Under the pieces are notes generated by a model. The model did no database searches, was not told the origin of the DNA, and saw only the letters and a program-made list of their open reading frames with translations. From Bacillota bacterium (GTDB lineage Bacteria; Bacillota; Clostridia; Peptostreptococcales; Anaerovoracaceae), in contig JAAWDM010000038.1 of NCBI GenBank assembly GCA_022793795.1, forward strand, positions 1-54,101: a DNA stretch of 54,101 bases, in the 5' to 3' direction. Shown here one piece after another: positions 44,407 through 53,984 of the stretch. A program made the translations under genes and the position numbers. Numbering within the stretch: the first letter of the stretch is position 1; the number at the start of each line of letters is the position of its first letter.

Positions 44407-44949
44407 TTATTTAGCGCCAGCCTTGCCTTCTTTTCTGCGGATTACTTCGTCAGCATACTTAATACCTTTGCCCTTATAAGGTTCAGGTTTTCTCCAAGCT
44501 CTGATGTTAGCCGCATAATTTCCGACAACTGCCTTATCCGCACCCCTTACGATAATTTCCGTCGCAGACGGGCACTCGGTGGTAATCCCTTCAGGATCTT
44601 CCATTTCTACCGGATGGGAGTAACCAAGGTTCATAACCAGGACTTTACCCTTCTTTTCTGCCTTGTAACCCACACCTACCAGCTGGAGCTTTTTCTCAAA
44701 GCCGGCAGTCACACCGATTACCATATTATTGATTAAAGTTCTTGCAAGTCCATGCTGGGATCTTTCTTCTCTTGCGTCGGAAGCTCTGGTAACCAGAATC
44801 TCGCCTTCGCCGATCTCAACCTTGATTAACTTGCTGATTTCTTCTGATAACTGTCCCTTTGGACCTTTTACTGTTACGACGTTCTTATCGTCTACAGTAA
44901 CTTCTACGCCAGCAGGAACAACTACAGGTTTCTTACCAATTCTTGACAT
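44407..44949 (-). CDS. rplF: Ribosomal protein uL6
   Basis: 180 residues. [17 protein letters not shown] at the start, [26 protein letters not shown] in the centre and the C-terminal [28 protein letters not shown]. Near the GTPase centre of 50S. Confidence 0.98.
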   Translation of the reverse strand: MSRIGKKPVVVPAGVEVTVDDKNVVTVKGPKGQLSEEISKLIKVEIGEGEILVTRASDAREERSQHGLARTLINNMVIGVTAGFEKKLQLVGVGYKAEKKGKVLVMNLGYSHPVEMEDPEGITTECPSATEIIVRGADKAVVGNYAANIRAWRKPEPYKGKGIKYADEVIRRKEGKAGAK

Positions 44950-44961
44950 CTTTCGTTCCTC

Positions 44962-45360
44962 CTACCATACATAACAGATTACTTCGCCGCCGATACCCAG
45001 CTTTCTGGCTTCCTTATCGCTGATAACGCCCTTGGATGTGGACACAATGGCGATACCCAGTCCGCCCAATACCTTAGGTACTTCGCCTGCTTTAGCATAA
45101 ACCTTCAGGCCCGGCTTGGAAATTTTCTTAATTCCGCTGATAACTCTTTCTTTATTAGCACCATACTTCATAGTTACCTTGATGATGCCCTGCTTATTGT
45201 CTTCTATTACTTCATAGTCTACAATATAGCCTTCTTCTTTTAAGATCTTTGCAATCGCTTTTTTCATTTTGGATGCAGGAATCTCAACAGTTTCATGGCC
45301 TACAATGTTGGCATTTCTGATTCTTGTAAGCATATCCGCAATCGGATCTGTCATTGTCAT
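44962..45360 (-). CDS. rpsH: Ribosomal protein uS8
   Basis: 132 residues: [17 protein letters not shown], then a C-terminal [33 protein letters not shown]. Binds the centre of 16S rRNA and typically represses the spc mRNA. Confidence 0.98.
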   Translation of the reverse strand: MTMTDPIADMLTRIRNANIVGHETVEIPASKMKKAIAKILKEEGYIVDYEVIEDNKQGIIKVTMKYGANKERVISGIKKISKPGLKVYAKAGEVPKVLGGLGIAIVSTSKGVISDKEARKLGIGGEVICYVW

Positions 45361-45453
45361 TACAGTATGTCTCCTTTCTCTTGCACGGTATCGAAGAAAA
45401 TCGTTGGTTCAGTCGAACCTTTGGCCCTCGACCTATGCACTGATTTCAAATAT

Positions 45454-45639
45454 TTACCAGCTTGCTTTTCTTACGCCTGGAATTTCTCCTTTGTAAGCAA
45501 GCTCTCTAAAACAGATACGGCAGATACCATACTTTTTCAGTACAGAGTGAGGACGTCCACAGATTCTGCATCTGGTATATGCGCGTGTCGAATATTTCGG
45601 TTTTCTAGCCTGTTTAACCTTGAGAGATGTCTTTGCCAT
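45454..45639 (-). CDS. rpsN: Ribosomal protein uS14, zinc type
   Basis: 61 residues with four zinc cysteines ([21 protein letters not shown]), the short zinc-binding form. Between rplE and rpsH. Confidence 0.97.
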   Translation of the reverse strand: MAKTSLKVKQARKPKYSTRAYTRCRICGRPHSVLKKYGICRICFRELAYKGEIPGVRKASW

Positions 45640-45648
45640 AATTCCCTC

Positions 45649-46191
45649 CTATTTCTCAAACGGCATACCCAGCAACTCTAACAGTGCAGCTGCTTCTTCG
45701 TCTGTCTTAGCCGTTGTAGTAAATACGATATTCATGCCTTTAATGGTATCAACCTGATCGTAGTTGATTTCAGGGAAGATTAACTGTTCTTTGATGCCTA
45801 AAGAATAGTTTCCTCTACCATCGAAGGAATTCTTGCTAACGCCTTTAAAGTCTCTAACTCTTGGAAGAGAGATATTAAAGAATTTATCAGCAAATACATA
45901 CATGTTATCGCCTCTTAAAGTAACCTTAGCGCCTACTGGCATACCCTGTCTTACCTTAAAGTTTGCGATAGACTTCTTTGCCTTGGTGATGACAGGCTTC
46001 TGGCCACTGATCAGCGCAATCTCTGCTACAGCGGACTCCATGATCTTTGCATTATCCTTAGCTTCTCCAAGACCCATGTTGATGGTGATCTTGGTCAGTT
46101 TAGGTACTTCCATCACGTTTTTATAGCCAAACTTTTCTTTCAAAGCGTTGAAAACTTCATTATTATAAGTTTCTCTTAATCTTGCTGTCAA
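45649..46191 (-). CDS. rplE: Ribosomal protein uL5
   Basis: 180 residues: [59 protein letters not shown], and [27 protein letters not shown]. Binds 5S rRNA. Confidence 0.98.
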   Translation of the reverse strand: MTARLRETYNNEVFNALKEKFGYKNVMEVPKLTKITINMGLGEAKDNAKIMESAVAEIALISGQKPVITKAKKSIANFKVRQGMPVGAKVTLRGDNMYVFADKFFNISLPRVRDFKGVSKNSFDGRGNYSLGIKEQLIFPEINYDQVDTIKGMNIVFTTTAKTDEEAAALLELLGMPFEK

Positions 46192-46208
46192 AATCTTCTC
46201 CTCCTTTC

Positions 46209-46514
46209 CTAGTCGATAACCGCTCCGGTCTTCCGGTTCACTCTAACCTTCTTACCATCCTTGATCTGATAACCAACTTTAACGGCTTTCTTTGCTTTTG
46301 TATCATACAGCATTACATTGGACGCATCGATAGGTCCTTCGATATGCTTGATTTCTGCTCCGGCTTTTCTGGTTGCCTTTGCATGTTTGGTCTGAACGTT
46401 TACGCCCTGTACGATGACTCTGTTTTCGGCAGGCATGGCTTTCAGAACCTTACCGGTCTTACCCTTATCTTTACCAGTGATGACTACCACTGTATCGTCT
46501 TTCTTAATACGCAT
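46209..46514 (-). CDS. rplX: Ribosomal protein uL24
   Basis: 101 residues with KOW motif [23 protein letters not shown] and [21 protein letters not shown]. Early 50S assembly protein. Confidence 0.98.
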   Translation of the reverse strand: MRIKKDDTVVVITGKDKGKTGKVLKAMPAENRVIVQGVNVQTKHAKATRKAGAEIKHIEGPIDASNVMLYDTKAKKAVKVGYQIKDGKKVRVNRKTGAVID

Positions 46515-46526
46515 CCGTGTCGCCTC

Positions 46527-46901
46527 CTATAATACTTCCGGTGCTAAGGACACGATCTTCATAAAGCCCTTATCTCTCAGCTCTCTGGCAACCGGCCCGA
46601 AGATACGAGTACCAACCGGATTCTTATCTTCCTTATCTTTGATGATAACTGCTGCGTTCTGGTCGAATTTTACATAGCTGCCGTCAGCTCTTCTGGCACC
46701 ATGCTTGGTTCTAACCACTACGGCTTTCACAACGTCGCCTTTTTTCACAACGCCACCTGGAGTCGCTTCCTTAACTGCGCATACGATAACATCTCCGATG
46801 TTTGCATACTGACGGGAAGTACCACCCAGGATACGGATGCAAAGAAGTTCCTTTGCACCGGAATTATCGGCAACTCTTAATCTAGTTTCAGTCTGAATCA
46901 T
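46527..46901 (-). CDS. rplN: Ribosomal protein uL14
   Basis: 124 residues; [27 protein letters not shown] and [24 protein letters not shown] are diagnostic. Confidence 0.98.
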   Translation of the reverse strand: MIQTETRLRVADNSGAKELLCIRILGGTSRQYANIGDVIVCAVKEATPGGVVKKGDVVKAVVVRTKHGARRADGSYVKFDQNAAVIIKDKEDKNPVGTRIFGPVARELRDKGFMKIVSLAPEVL

Positions 46902-46916
46902 GATCTGGTGCCTCCT

Positions 46917-47177
46917 TTATTTAACCTTCTCGATGATGTTTACAAGTCTCCATCTCTTATCCTTGGAGAGAGGTCTTGTTTCCATAATTCTTACTTTATC
47001 GCCAATCTGGCATTCATTATTTTCATCGTGAGCCTTCACCTTTTTGGTTCTCTTTACGGCCTTACCATAAAGGGAATGTCTTACGAAGTCTTCGATGGCC
47101 ACAACTACGGTCTTATCCATCTTGTCAGATACAACGATACCGACCTTAGTTTTTCTTCTATTTCTTTCAACTGTCAT
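46917..47177 (-). CDS. rpsQ: Ribosomal protein uS17
   Basis: 86 residues. [45 protein letters not shown] and [21 protein letters not shown]. Confidence 0.98.
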   Translation of the reverse strand: MTVERNRRKTKVGIVVSDKMDKTVVVAIEDFVRHSLYGKAVKRTKKVKAHDENNECQIGDKVRIMETRPLSKDKRWRLVNIIEKVK

Positions 47178-47195
47178 ATTACATCCTCCTTTCTA

Positions 47196-47399
47196 TTAAG
47201 CTTCGGCCTTGGCCAGCTCTTTCTCTCTAATGATGGTCTTTACTCTGGCAATATCTCTTTTTAATTCTCTCATCTGAACCGGATTTTCAAGCTGTCCGGT
47301 CACATGCTGGAATCTCAAGTTGAACAGTTCCTTCTTCATCTTGCCCAGTTCGGTGTTCAGCTCAACTTCAGTCATTTCTCTCATTTTCTTTAATTCCAT
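47196..47399 (-). CDS. rpmC: Ribosomal protein uL29
   Basis: 67 residues, two-helix hairpin ([20 protein letters not shown]...). Start overlaps the rplP stop by one base, giving translational coupling. Confidence 0.97.
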   Translation of the reverse strand: MELKKMREMTEVELNTELGKMKKELFNLRFQHVTGQLENPVQMRELKRDIARVKTIIREKELAKAEA

Positions 47400-47830
47400 T
47401 ATGCTTCACCACCCTTTACTTCCTGGCCTTTGATGGCAAACTTGCACTTTACAGGCAGCTTATGGGATGCAAGTCTCATGGCCTCTCTTGCTTTTTCTTC
47501 GGATACGCCTTCGATCTCAAACATCACTCTGCCTGGCTTTACAACTGCTACCCAGTATTCAGGAGCACCTTTACCGGAACCCATACGTACTTCAGCCGGT
47601 TTCTTGGTTACTGACTTATGTGGGAAAATCTTGATATATACTTTACCACCTCTTTTGATAGATCTGGTCATGGCAATACGAGCTGCCTCGATCTGATTGG
47701 AGGTGATCCATCCGCATTCCTGTGCGATTAAGCCGTAAGCACCATAGGTAATGGTATTGCCTTTGGTTGCTACGCCTTTCATTCTACCTCTGTGAACTCT
47801 TCTACGTTTCACGCGCTTTGGCATTAACAT
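47399..47830 (-). CDS. rplP: Ribosomal protein uL16
   Basis: 143 residues beginning [19 protein letters not shown], then [52 protein letters not shown]. Near the A site. GGAGG nine bases upstream. Confidence 0.98.
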   Translation of the reverse strand: MLMPKRVKRRRVHRGRMKGVATKGNTITYGAYGLIAQECGWITSNQIEAARIAMTRSIKRGGKVYIKIFPHKSVTKKPAEVRMGSGKGAPEYWVAVVKPGRVMFEIEGVSEEKAREAMRLASHKLPVKCKFAIKGQEVKGGEA

Positions 47831-47857
47831 GGCTAAGTTCCTCCTTTCTCTGTTCGC

Positions 47858-48736
47858 TTATGCTTCAGTAGTCTCAGCGGCCTGCTCTGCCGGTGCTTCT
47901 ACCTGTGGTTCTTCTACCTGTGGTGCAGCCTTTGGAGTCTTTCTGATCCTTGGGTTTACTGCCTTTGGCGCTTCGGCTCTATCGTTACGGTCACGTCTTC
48001 CCTGACGCTCACCGTCTCTCCTTCTATCGCGTCTGTCGCCGTCTCTTCTTGGCTTTCTGCCGTTCTTGTCGCGCTTTTCCTCGCGAACAGGGCCTTGCAG
48101 TCCCTTATCTAAGACTTCACCGTGGTTAATCCATACCTTAACGCCGATCTTTCCGTAAGTGGTGTCTGCTTCTGCAAAACCATAGTCGATATCAGCTCTT
48201 AATGTATGCAGAGGAACGTTACCTTCGCTGTATTTCTCGCTTCTTGCAATTTCAGCGCCGCCCAGTCTTCCGGATACGGTGATCTTAATACCCTTAGCGC
48301 CAGCCTTCATGGTTCTACCGATAGCCTGCTTCATAGCTCTTCTGAAGGAAACACGTCTTTCCAGAGCCTGCGCTACGCTTTCAGCAGTCAGCTGTGCATC
48401 CATTTCGGAACGTCTTACTTCCTCGATGGAAATCTCTACTTCTTTTTTGGTCAACTTCTTTAGGTCAGCCTTCAGTACATCGATGCCGTCTCCAGATCTA
48501 CCGATGACCATACCAGGCTTTGCTGTGAAGATGATAACTCTGATCTTGTTTTCTGCTGCTCTTTCAATGAGCACTTTGGATACGCCTGCAACATACAATT
48601 TCTTCTTTACATATTCTCTTACCTTATTATCTTCGATCAGGTAATCTGCAAAGTTCTTTTTATCTGCATACCATTTGGAATCCCAGTCTTTTATAACGCC
48701 CACTCTTAATCCATGCGGACTTACTTTCTGACCCAT
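47858..48736 (-). CDS. rpsC: Ribosomal protein uS3 with long charged C-terminal tail
   Basis: 292 residues against about 210-235 usual. The first ~210 are ordinary uS3 ([29 protein letters not shown] domain [52 protein letters not shown]). Residues ~215-260 are Arg/Asp/Gly repeats ([29 protein letters not shown]) and the end is Pro/Ala/Glu rich ([23 protein letters not shown]). Tails of this type occur in some Clostridia; extra length suggests added RNA contacts, but that is inference. Confidence 0.96.
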   Translation of the reverse strand: MGQKVSPHGLRVGVIKDWDSKWYADKKNFADYLIEDNKVREYVKKKLYVAGVSKVLIERAAENKIRVIIFTAKPGMVIGRSGDGIDVLKADLKKLTKKEVEISIEEVRRSEMDAQLTAESVAQALERRVSFRRAMKQAIGRTMKAGAKGIKITVSGRLGGAEIARSEKYSEGNVPLHTLRADIDYGFAEADTTYGKIGVKVWINHGEVLDKGLQGPVREEKRDKNGRKPRRDGDRRDRRRDGERQGRRDRNDRAEAPKAVNPRIRKTPKAAPQVEEPQVEAPAEQAAETTEA

Positions 48737-48752
48737 GAATGAACCTCCTATC

Positions 48753-49094
48753 CTATTCTTTCTCTCTTAAAGTGACGCCAACGTGGCTGCTTCTCTTTAA
48801 GATGATTGATGCTCTTCCCTGTGAACCGGCTCTCCATCTCTTCATGGTCGGGCCCTGGTTAGCGTAAACCTCTGCGACGTATAAATTGTCCGGATTCATA
48901 TCAAAATTGTTTTCAGCGTTTGCTGCCGCTGACTTTACAACCTTCTCTACAATTTGAGAACCCTTACCCGGCGTGAACTTTAAGATGGTCAGCGCCTCGG
49001 CAAGGTCTTTGCCTCTTACCAGATCTGTAACAGGTTTCAGCTTGATAGGAGACATCTTGACATATTTTGCAACTGCTTTTGCTTCCATTTTCAT
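48753..49094 (-). CDS. rplV: Ribosomal protein uL22
   Basis: 113 residues. [42 protein letters not shown] and [29 protein letters not shown]. Lines the exit tunnel; the beta-hairpin loop is the usual macrolide-resistance site. Confidence 0.98.
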   Translation of the reverse strand: MKMEAKAVAKYVKMSPIKLKPVTDLVRGKDLAEALTILKFTPGKGSQIVEKVVKSAAANAENNFDMNPDNLYVAEVYANQGPTMKRWRAGSQGRASIILKRSSHVGVTLREKE

Positions 49095-49106
49095 CTATCT
49101 CCTTTC

Positions 49107-49388
49107 TTATCTCTTCACCTTGGAGGACTTATCTGCTGCATGACCTCTGTAGTTTCTGGTCGGAGCAAATTCTCCAAGTCTGTGTCCTACCATGTCTTCT
49201 GTAATATATACAGGAACATGTTTCTTACCGTCGTGTACGGCGATGGTGTGTCCCACCATCTGTGGGAATATCGTGGATGGTCTTGACCATGTTTTGATAA
49301 CTTTCTTTTCGTTGGCTGCGTTCATCGCTTCGATGGCTTTCAGCAGCTTGGCATTCACGAAAGGTCCTTTTTTGAGTGATCTACCCAT
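49107..49388 (-). CDS. rpsS: Ribosomal protein uS19
   Basis: 93 residues. [68 protein letters not shown]. 30S head. Confidence 0.98.
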   Translation of the reverse strand: MGRSLKKGPFVNAKLLKAIEAMNAANEKKVIKTWSRPSTIFPQMVGHTIAVHDGKKHVPVYITEDMVGHRLGEFAPTRNYRGHAADKSSKVKR

Positions 49389-49406
49389 TAGCTTTGCTCC
49401 TTCCTA

Positions 49407-50240
49407 TTATTTTTCATTTCTTCTCTTTACGATATATTGATTAGAAGCTTTGTTCTTCTTTCTGGTCTTGTAACCCAGAGCAGGTTTACCCCAAGGTGTA
49501 ACTGGACTCTTACGTCCAACAGGAGCTCTACCTTCACCACCGCCATGTGGATGGTCGTTCGGGTTCATAACGGAACCTCTTACGGTAGGTCTGATACCCA
49601 TGTGTCTCTTTCTTCCTGCCTTACCAATCTGGATGTTTGCATGATCCAAGTTGCCAACTTCGCCGATGGTGGCTCTGCAACGCATGCTGACCTTTCTAAC
49701 TTCGCCGGACGGCAGTCTTACCTGTGCGTAAGCGCCTTCCTTTGCCATCAGCTGCGCGCCGTTACCTGCGGAACGAGCAAGCTGTCCGCCTTTGCCAGGC
49801 TTAAGTTCCACATTGTGGATGATGGTACCAACCGGAATGTTGGCGATTGGCAGTGCGTTTCCTACTACGATATCCGAGTTCGGGCCGGATACAACTGTCT
49901 GACCAACCGTTAATTTGTTTGGCGCCAGAATGTATCTCTTCTCGCCGTCTGCATAAACCAGCAGCGCGATGTTTGCGCTTCTGTTTGGATCGTATTCGAT
50001 GGTCTTTACCACTGCCGGAATATCGTCTTTATTTCTCTTAAAATCGATGATTCTGTACTTCGGTCTTGTGCCGCCACCTTTATGTCTTACAGTGATCTTA
50101 CCTCTGTTATTTCTTCCTGCATGTTTCTTCAGGGTGATCGTCAGAGATTTTTCAGGTGTGGTAGATGTGATTTCTTCGAAAGTAGAAACTGTCATACCTC
50201 TAAGACCAGGAGTCGTTGGATTATATTTTTTAATTCCCAT
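49407..50240 (-). CDS. rplB: Ribosomal protein uL2
   Basis: 277 residues. [68 protein letters not shown] and the Asn-Pro-rich C-terminus with [27 protein letters not shown]. Peptidyl-transferase region. Confidence 0.98.
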   Translation of the reverse strand: MGIKKYNPTTPGLRGMTVSTFEEITSTTPEKSLTITLKKHAGRNNRGKITVRHKGGGTRPKYRIIDFKRNKDDIPAVVKTIEYDPNRSANIALLVYADGEKRYILAPNKLTVGQTVVSGPNSDIVVGNALPIANIPVGTIIHNVELKPGKGGQLARSAGNGAQLMAKEGAYAQVRLPSGEVRKVSMRCRATIGEVGNLDHANIQIGKAGRKRHMGIRPTVRGSVMNPNDHPHGGGEGRAPVGRKSPVTPWGKPALGYKTRKKNKASNQYIVKRRNEK

Positions 50241-50260
50241 TTTACTTCGTGCCTCCTATA

Positions 50261-50551
50261 TTAAAGTCCCTGGAAGAATTCAATTTCTTTACTCTTTTCG
50301 GTCAGAGTAACGATTGCTTTCTTGTAGGCAGCAGTTCTGCCAACGCTTCTTCCCATTCTCTTTACTTTACCGTCATAATTCATGATGTTTACTTTGGCTA
50401 CTTCAACGCCGAAGATTTCTTCAACAGCAGCTTTCACTTCTGTTTTGTTGGCGTCTACTGCAACTTTGAATGTATACTTCTTATCCTGTGCCACATCCAT
50501 ACTCTGCTCTGAAATAACCGGTGTAAGGATTACGTCGTATGCTGTTCTCAT
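50261..50551 (-). CDS. rplW: Ribosomal protein uL23
   Basis: 96 residues. [52 protein letters not shown]; binds the exit-tunnel opening and SRP/trigger factor. Start overlaps the rplD stop. Confidence 0.97.
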   Translation of the reverse strand: MRTAYDVILTPVISEQSMDVAQDKKYTFKVAVDANKTEVKAAVEEIFGVEVAKVNIMNYDGKVKRMGRSVGRTAAYKKAIVTLTEKSKEIEFFQGL

Positions 50552-51174
50552 TACAGGTACACCTCCTCGATCTTTTTGGCTGCTTCCTGTGTGATGATGA
50601 AGCTCTCATGATTGATGATCTCATACACGTTCATGGTGCCGACCAGTGCGGTTCTCACGCCTGGAATGTTGGCTGCGGATTTTACTACGTTCTCATCCTT
50701 TTCAGCCATAACGATCAGCGCCTTTTTAGCAGCTTTTACGTTTGCCAGCACCTTTACCATTTCCTTTGTCTTAGGTGCATCAAATTTCAGTTCATCCAAA
50801 ACGATGATTTCCTTTTCAGCTACCTTGGAAGAAAGAGCGGACTTCATTGCCAGTCTTCTTAACTTCTTTGGTAACGTATATCTATAGTCTCTTGGCTTTG
50901 GAGCGAATACGATACCGCCGCCTACCTGTGATGGGTCAGTGGAGCTTCCCTGTCTGTGACGACCGGTTCCCTTTTGTCTGAACGGCTTTCTGCCGCCTCC
51001 TCTGACTTCAGCTCTGGTCTTGGCTGACTGTGTACCCTGTCTCTGATTAGCCAGGTAATTTTTCACTACTGCGTGAACAGCATTTTCATTGGGCTCAATT
51101 CCGAAGATAGCGTCGTTTAACTCGATTTCTCCGGCCTGTGCGCCTGCCATATTAAGCATTGTTACTTTTGCCAT
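50551..51174 (-). CDS. rplD: Ribosomal protein uL4
   Basis: 207 residues. Loop region [53 protein letters not shown] is diagnostic of uL4. Commonly autoregulates the S10 operon. Confidence 0.98.
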   Translation of the reverse strand: MAKVTMLNMAGAQAGEIELNDAIFGIEPNENAVHAVVKNYLANQRQGTQSAKTRAEVRGGGRKPFRQKGTGRHRQGSSTDPSQVGGGIVFAPKPRDYRYTLPKKLRRLAMKSALSSKVAEKEIIVLDELKFDAPKTKEMVKVLANVKAAKKALIVMAEKDENVVKSAANIPGVRTALVGTMNVYEIINHESFIITQEAAKKIEEVYL

Positions 51175-51204
51175 TTGTGCTTCCTCCTTTCTGAAGTCTT
51201 ATCT

Positions 51205-51840
51205 CTATTTGTCCTGACCTTTCACTGCGTATCTTACGCGAACCAGGCCACCCTTGTTTCCTGGAACTGCGCCCTTAACCAGCAAAAGGTTTCTATCTTC
51301 AATAACTTTTACCAGAACTAAATTCTGAATGGTAACGGTCTCTCTACCCATTCTACCAGGGCCGGCATTGCCTTTAAATACTCTGGATGGATAGGTACCT
51401 GCTGCCAATGCGCCAGGCAGTCTCTTGTGCTTGGAACCGTGGCTCATAGGGCCTCTGTGATGTCCGTGTCTCTTGATATTACCCTGAGTTCCTTTACCCT
51501 TGGAAATACCGGTCACGTCGATCTTCTTGCCTTCTTCAAAGTCAGCTACGGTGATGACCTGTCCTACTTCGTAGGTTTCGCCTTCTTCTACTCTGAACTC
51601 TGCCAGATACTTTTTCGTTACCACGCCAGCCTTTGCAAAATGTCCGGTCAGCGGTTTGTTTACTCTGTGCGGCTTCTGATCCTCAAAACCTACCTGCACT
51701 GCATTATAGCCATCGGTTTCAACGGTCTTAACCTGGGTTACAACTTCTGGGCCAGCTTCAATGACGGTTACCGGAATCACGTTTCCGTCTGCGTCGAAGA
51801 TCTGGGTCATGCCCATCTTTTTACCTAAGATTGTCTTCAT
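51205..51840 (-). CDS. rplC: Ribosomal protein uL3
   Basis: 211 residues; MKTILGKKMGMTQIFDADGN and the central GTQGNIKRHGHHRGPMSHGSKHKRLPGALAAG. Unlike in most genomes, it is separated from rpsJ by 413 bases (repeats described separately). Confidence 0.98.
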   Translation of the reverse strand: MKTILGKKMGMTQIFDADGNVIPVTVIEAGPEVVTQVKTVETDGYNAVQVGFEDQKPHRVNKPLTGHFAKAGVVTKKYLAEFRVEEGETYEVGQVITVADFEEGKKIDVTGISKGKGTQGNIKRHGHHRGPMSHGSKHKRLPGALAAGTYPSRVFKGNAGPGRMGRETVTIQNLVLVKVIEDRNLLLVKGAVPGNKGGLVRVRYAVKGQDK

Positions 51841-52253
51841 ATTTTTTCTCCTTTTCGCTTACATTGGAATACTCTGGTGTGACTGACTGTCTGGCGGCGC
51901 CGCATCTTGCGCCTGGGCTTACACAGGTGAGCCGTTTGCAGTCGTTCCCTCTCATGTATTCTTACTAAGGGGAGTACCCTTCTTACTTGTCTTTTTACGC
52001 TATCGCTGCGTTACGCTGCGCTCTCTGCGATACTCATGTACATCGGTACATTCCGTTTCTCGAAGCTTGCGTGCCTTGCGATGCCGTAAAAATCCTGCGT
52101 AACTTTCACTGTCTTTTTACGCTATCGCCGTGTTACGCTGCGCTCTCTGCGATGCTCATGTACACTGGTACATTCCGTTTCTCGAAGCTTGCGTGCCTTG
52201 GGACGCGGTAAAAAGTTTACGCAATTTTCATCGCTTTTGTAATCTTGTCTGGA
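51841..52253. other. Unusual rpsJ-rplC intergenic region
   Basis: 413 bases without a gene inside the S10 operon; typical spacing is under 50. It holds two tandem palindromic repeats (51989-52231) and ~150 bases next to rplC with a GC-rich stretch (GGCGGCGCCGC at 51893) and TAAGGGGAGTACCCTTCTTA (51965-51984, imperfect dyad). Confidence 0.75.
51989..52231. repeat. Tandem pair of ~122-base palindromic repeats
   Basis: Copy 1 (about 51989-52110) and copy 2 (about 52111-52231) differ at a dozen or so positions. Each begins CTTTTTACGCTATCGC and ends near GCCTTG...CGGTAAAAA/CCGTAAAAA. The two halves are imperfect inverted copies (TTTTTACG..ATCGC..ACGC..ATGTAC against GTACAT..GCGT..GCGAT..CGTAAAAA) around a short centre (ATCG or ACTG). 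The repeats would be transcribed as large hairpins inside the S10 mRNA. Period 122 is not a multiple of three, so they do not code. Confidence 0.85.
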
Positions 52254-52565
52254 TTACAGTTTGATTTCAATGTCTACGCCTGCAGGCAGATCCAGCTTGG
52301 TCAAAGCGTCGGTTGTTTTCAGAGTAGCATTGGTAATGTCGATAAGTCTCTTGTGAGTTCTCTGTTCGAACTGCTCTCTGCTGTCCTTATACTTGTGAAC
52401 CGCTCTCAAGATTGTTACGACTTCTTTTTCTGTCGGCAGCGGAATCGGGCCGGATACGTCTGCGCCCGTCTTTTTAGCAGTCTCTACGATTTTTGCAGCA
52501 GACTGGTCTAATAACGCATGGTCATAAGCCTTCAGTTTAATTCTGATTTTCTGTAATTCGCTCAT
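52254..52565 (-). CDS. rpsJ: Ribosomal protein uS10
   Basis: 103 residues, [42 protein letters not shown] and [44 protein letters not shown]. First gene of the S10 operon, also the NusB partner in antitermination. Confidence 0.98.
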   Translation of the reverse strand: MSELQKIRIKLKAYDHALLDQSAAKIVETAKKTGADVSGPIPLPTEKEVVTILRAVHKYKDSREQFEQRTHKRLIDITNATLKTTDALTKLDLPAGVDIEIKL

Positions 52566-52803
52566 TTCTTCCTCCTAATTTTTTAGTACTGTTTTCGCTA
52601 TGCTTGTACAAGGGGTTCTGATGCCTGATATTTCAACGCGTACAGTGGAATCGCTTGCTTCGTACACGTTCTCGTGTGTTTCTTTTTTCTTTCACACAAG
52701 AAAAAATCAGACGAATCCCTTCGCCCTCATCAGGTGAGGACAATTCTCAACGGAAATTCTCCAATAGCTTGGTAACTTCCCGCTTCATCGCCTTTCACAA
52801 GCT
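52566..52803 (-). promoter_or_regulatory. S10 operon leader with stacked hairpins
   Basis: About 235 bases of transcribed leader between the mapped-by-eye promoter and rpsJ. Two adjacent stems occur: CTTGTGTG with CACACGAG (52671-52700) and AACGTGTAC with GTACGCGTT (52635-52670, one G-U pair). Leaders of this operon often carry ribosomal-protein binding elements (uL4 in enterics). Whether these do is inference. Confidence 0.4.
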
Positions 52804-52808
52804 TTTTT

Positions 52809-52837
52809 AGTATATAACACTTCTGTCAAAGATGCAA
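52809..52837 (-). promoter_or_regulatory. Promoter of the S10 operon
   Basis: On the minus strand TTGCAT (52832-52837), 17 bases, TATACT (52809-52814). The only good sigma-A site found in the gap before rpsJ. Confidence 0.65.
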
Positions 52838-53157
52838 GACTTTTTTCACATTTTTTTCAATAAATTTTGCACATTTTTTCGAGATTTATACGGTTGTTTC
52901 AATGGATTACGGCTCCTCATATCTTACACACATACAGGCGTTTCTTTCCGTTCTGCTATGGATACATTTCGCCTTGCAAAATCTTTACGTTCAGCCATTT
53001 TCTCCTTCCACCCTTCAGATGAAACCCTCTTAATTTTGAACGCGTTGGCTTTTTGATCAGATTGACTAAAAATATACAACAATTTTGGGCAATTTGTTGG
53101 CTAAATTCTCCTATTCCCCCCCCAAAAGCCAACGACGCCCCATCCGACCAGCACCGC
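52838..53157. other. Intergenic region, no gene; inverted repeat
   Basis: 320 bases between the membrane protein and the S10 promoter. CGTTGGCTTTT (53043-53053) and AAAAGCCAACG (53124-53134) are inverted 11-base arms 70 bases apart, with a third TTGGCT at 53096 and a run of eight C near 53116-53123. Possibly the terminator region of the membrane-protein gene. Nothing else recognised. Confidence 0.4.
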
Positions 53158-53724
53158 CTACATTTTTCCACCCTGCCGCACAACGAAAATTCCAACCAGG
53201 GCCCCAATACTAATCAAAGTCGATGTAATGCAAATAGGAGCCAAAGTCTTCCAGAAGCTGACAGGAAGCTGCTGTAACCATGCATCCGCTCCAATCGTAC
53301 ATAAAAATCTGCCTCGAAACCGAAACACCTGATACCAGCCATATGCAGCCAGTATCCCATGAATTACCAGAATCGTCGTCAGCTTTTCTTTTTTAAAACC
53401 GATTCCATTGTCCGCTTTTTTCCTGTATCTGTAACAGCCGTCGGTAAGCATACTAGCTAAAAATCCAACTAAAATCATGTATGGCAGTTTCAAAAGGTCA
53501 CTATACCGCCACGTAGGATTCACACCCCACCGAAAGGGTTCGTCCCCCAGGCACATGACTACCTCATCAAACCGCTTCACAAGAAGGAGTCCATAAATAA
53601 GTAGCAAAACATCCACTATGAGGACAACTCTATCTGTCCAATTAAAAATATGTCGTCTCGATTTCTGACCATTCCATGTGTCCGCTGCATCGGTTGCCGC
53701 CGTCCCTTTGATATTTTCCTTCAT
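53158..53724 (-). CDS. Four-helix membrane protein of unknown function
   Basis: 188 residues from the ATG six bases after GGGTG (a GTG three codons earlier is in frame). Four hydrophobic segments: RVVLIVDVLLLIYGLLLV, LPYMILVGFLASMLTDGC, LTTILVIHGILAAYGWYQVF, and APICITSTLISIGALVGIFVV. A short basic loop RYRKKADNGIGFKKEK follows helix 2. No family is recognised. Stand-alone between rubrerythrin and the S10 operon. Confidence 0.7.
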   Translation of the reverse strand: MKENIKGTAATDAADTWNGQKSRRHIFNWTDRVVLIVDVLLLIYGLLLVKRFDEVVMCLGDEPFRWGVNPTWRYSDLLKLPYMILVGFLASMLTDGCYRYRKKADNGIGFKKEKLTTILVIHGILAAYGWYQVFRFRGRFLCTIGADAWLQQLPVSFWKTLAPICITSTLISIGALVGIFVVRQGGKM

Positions 53725-53984
53725 AACTTTCACCCAAAACCCTTCATATTCTCTGCTTTCGTGTCATCCTTTACTTTGCTCTACACCTTCATAGTATCAT
53801 CTCTGCCGCGGCCCGTCAACGCCATCTCTAGGGAGCCCATGGGCTAGGATCGCATAAAAAAATTCCGCCTATGCAGGTCTGCCATTTGAGCAGCTACCAC
53901 AGCGGGATTTAGGTTGGCTTCAACGCTCCCCTGCGTGAAACCAAAGTATAAAAAGTTTTGGAGTTGGTAAGATTTCACAATCGC
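53725..53984. other. Intergenic region with possible structured RNA segment
   Basis: 260 bases. Downstream of rubrerythrin (minus strand) lies GCAGG...CCTGC (about 53930 and 53872) enclosing ~50 bases, followed by a seven-T run (near 53857-53863). It could be a terminator with a complex stem or an unidentified small RNA. I cannot match it to a known riboswitch. Confidence 0.3.

Noticed and set aside
51987-52211. 74-codon plus-strand frame spanning both palindromic repeats
   Set aside because: Repeat period (122) is not a multiple of three, frame shifts between copies, no ribosome site; opposite to the operon.
53741-53984. 6S RNA or known riboswitch
   Set aside because: Segment is too short for 6S and lacks signatures of TPP, FMN, THF, fluoride or ZTP elements.
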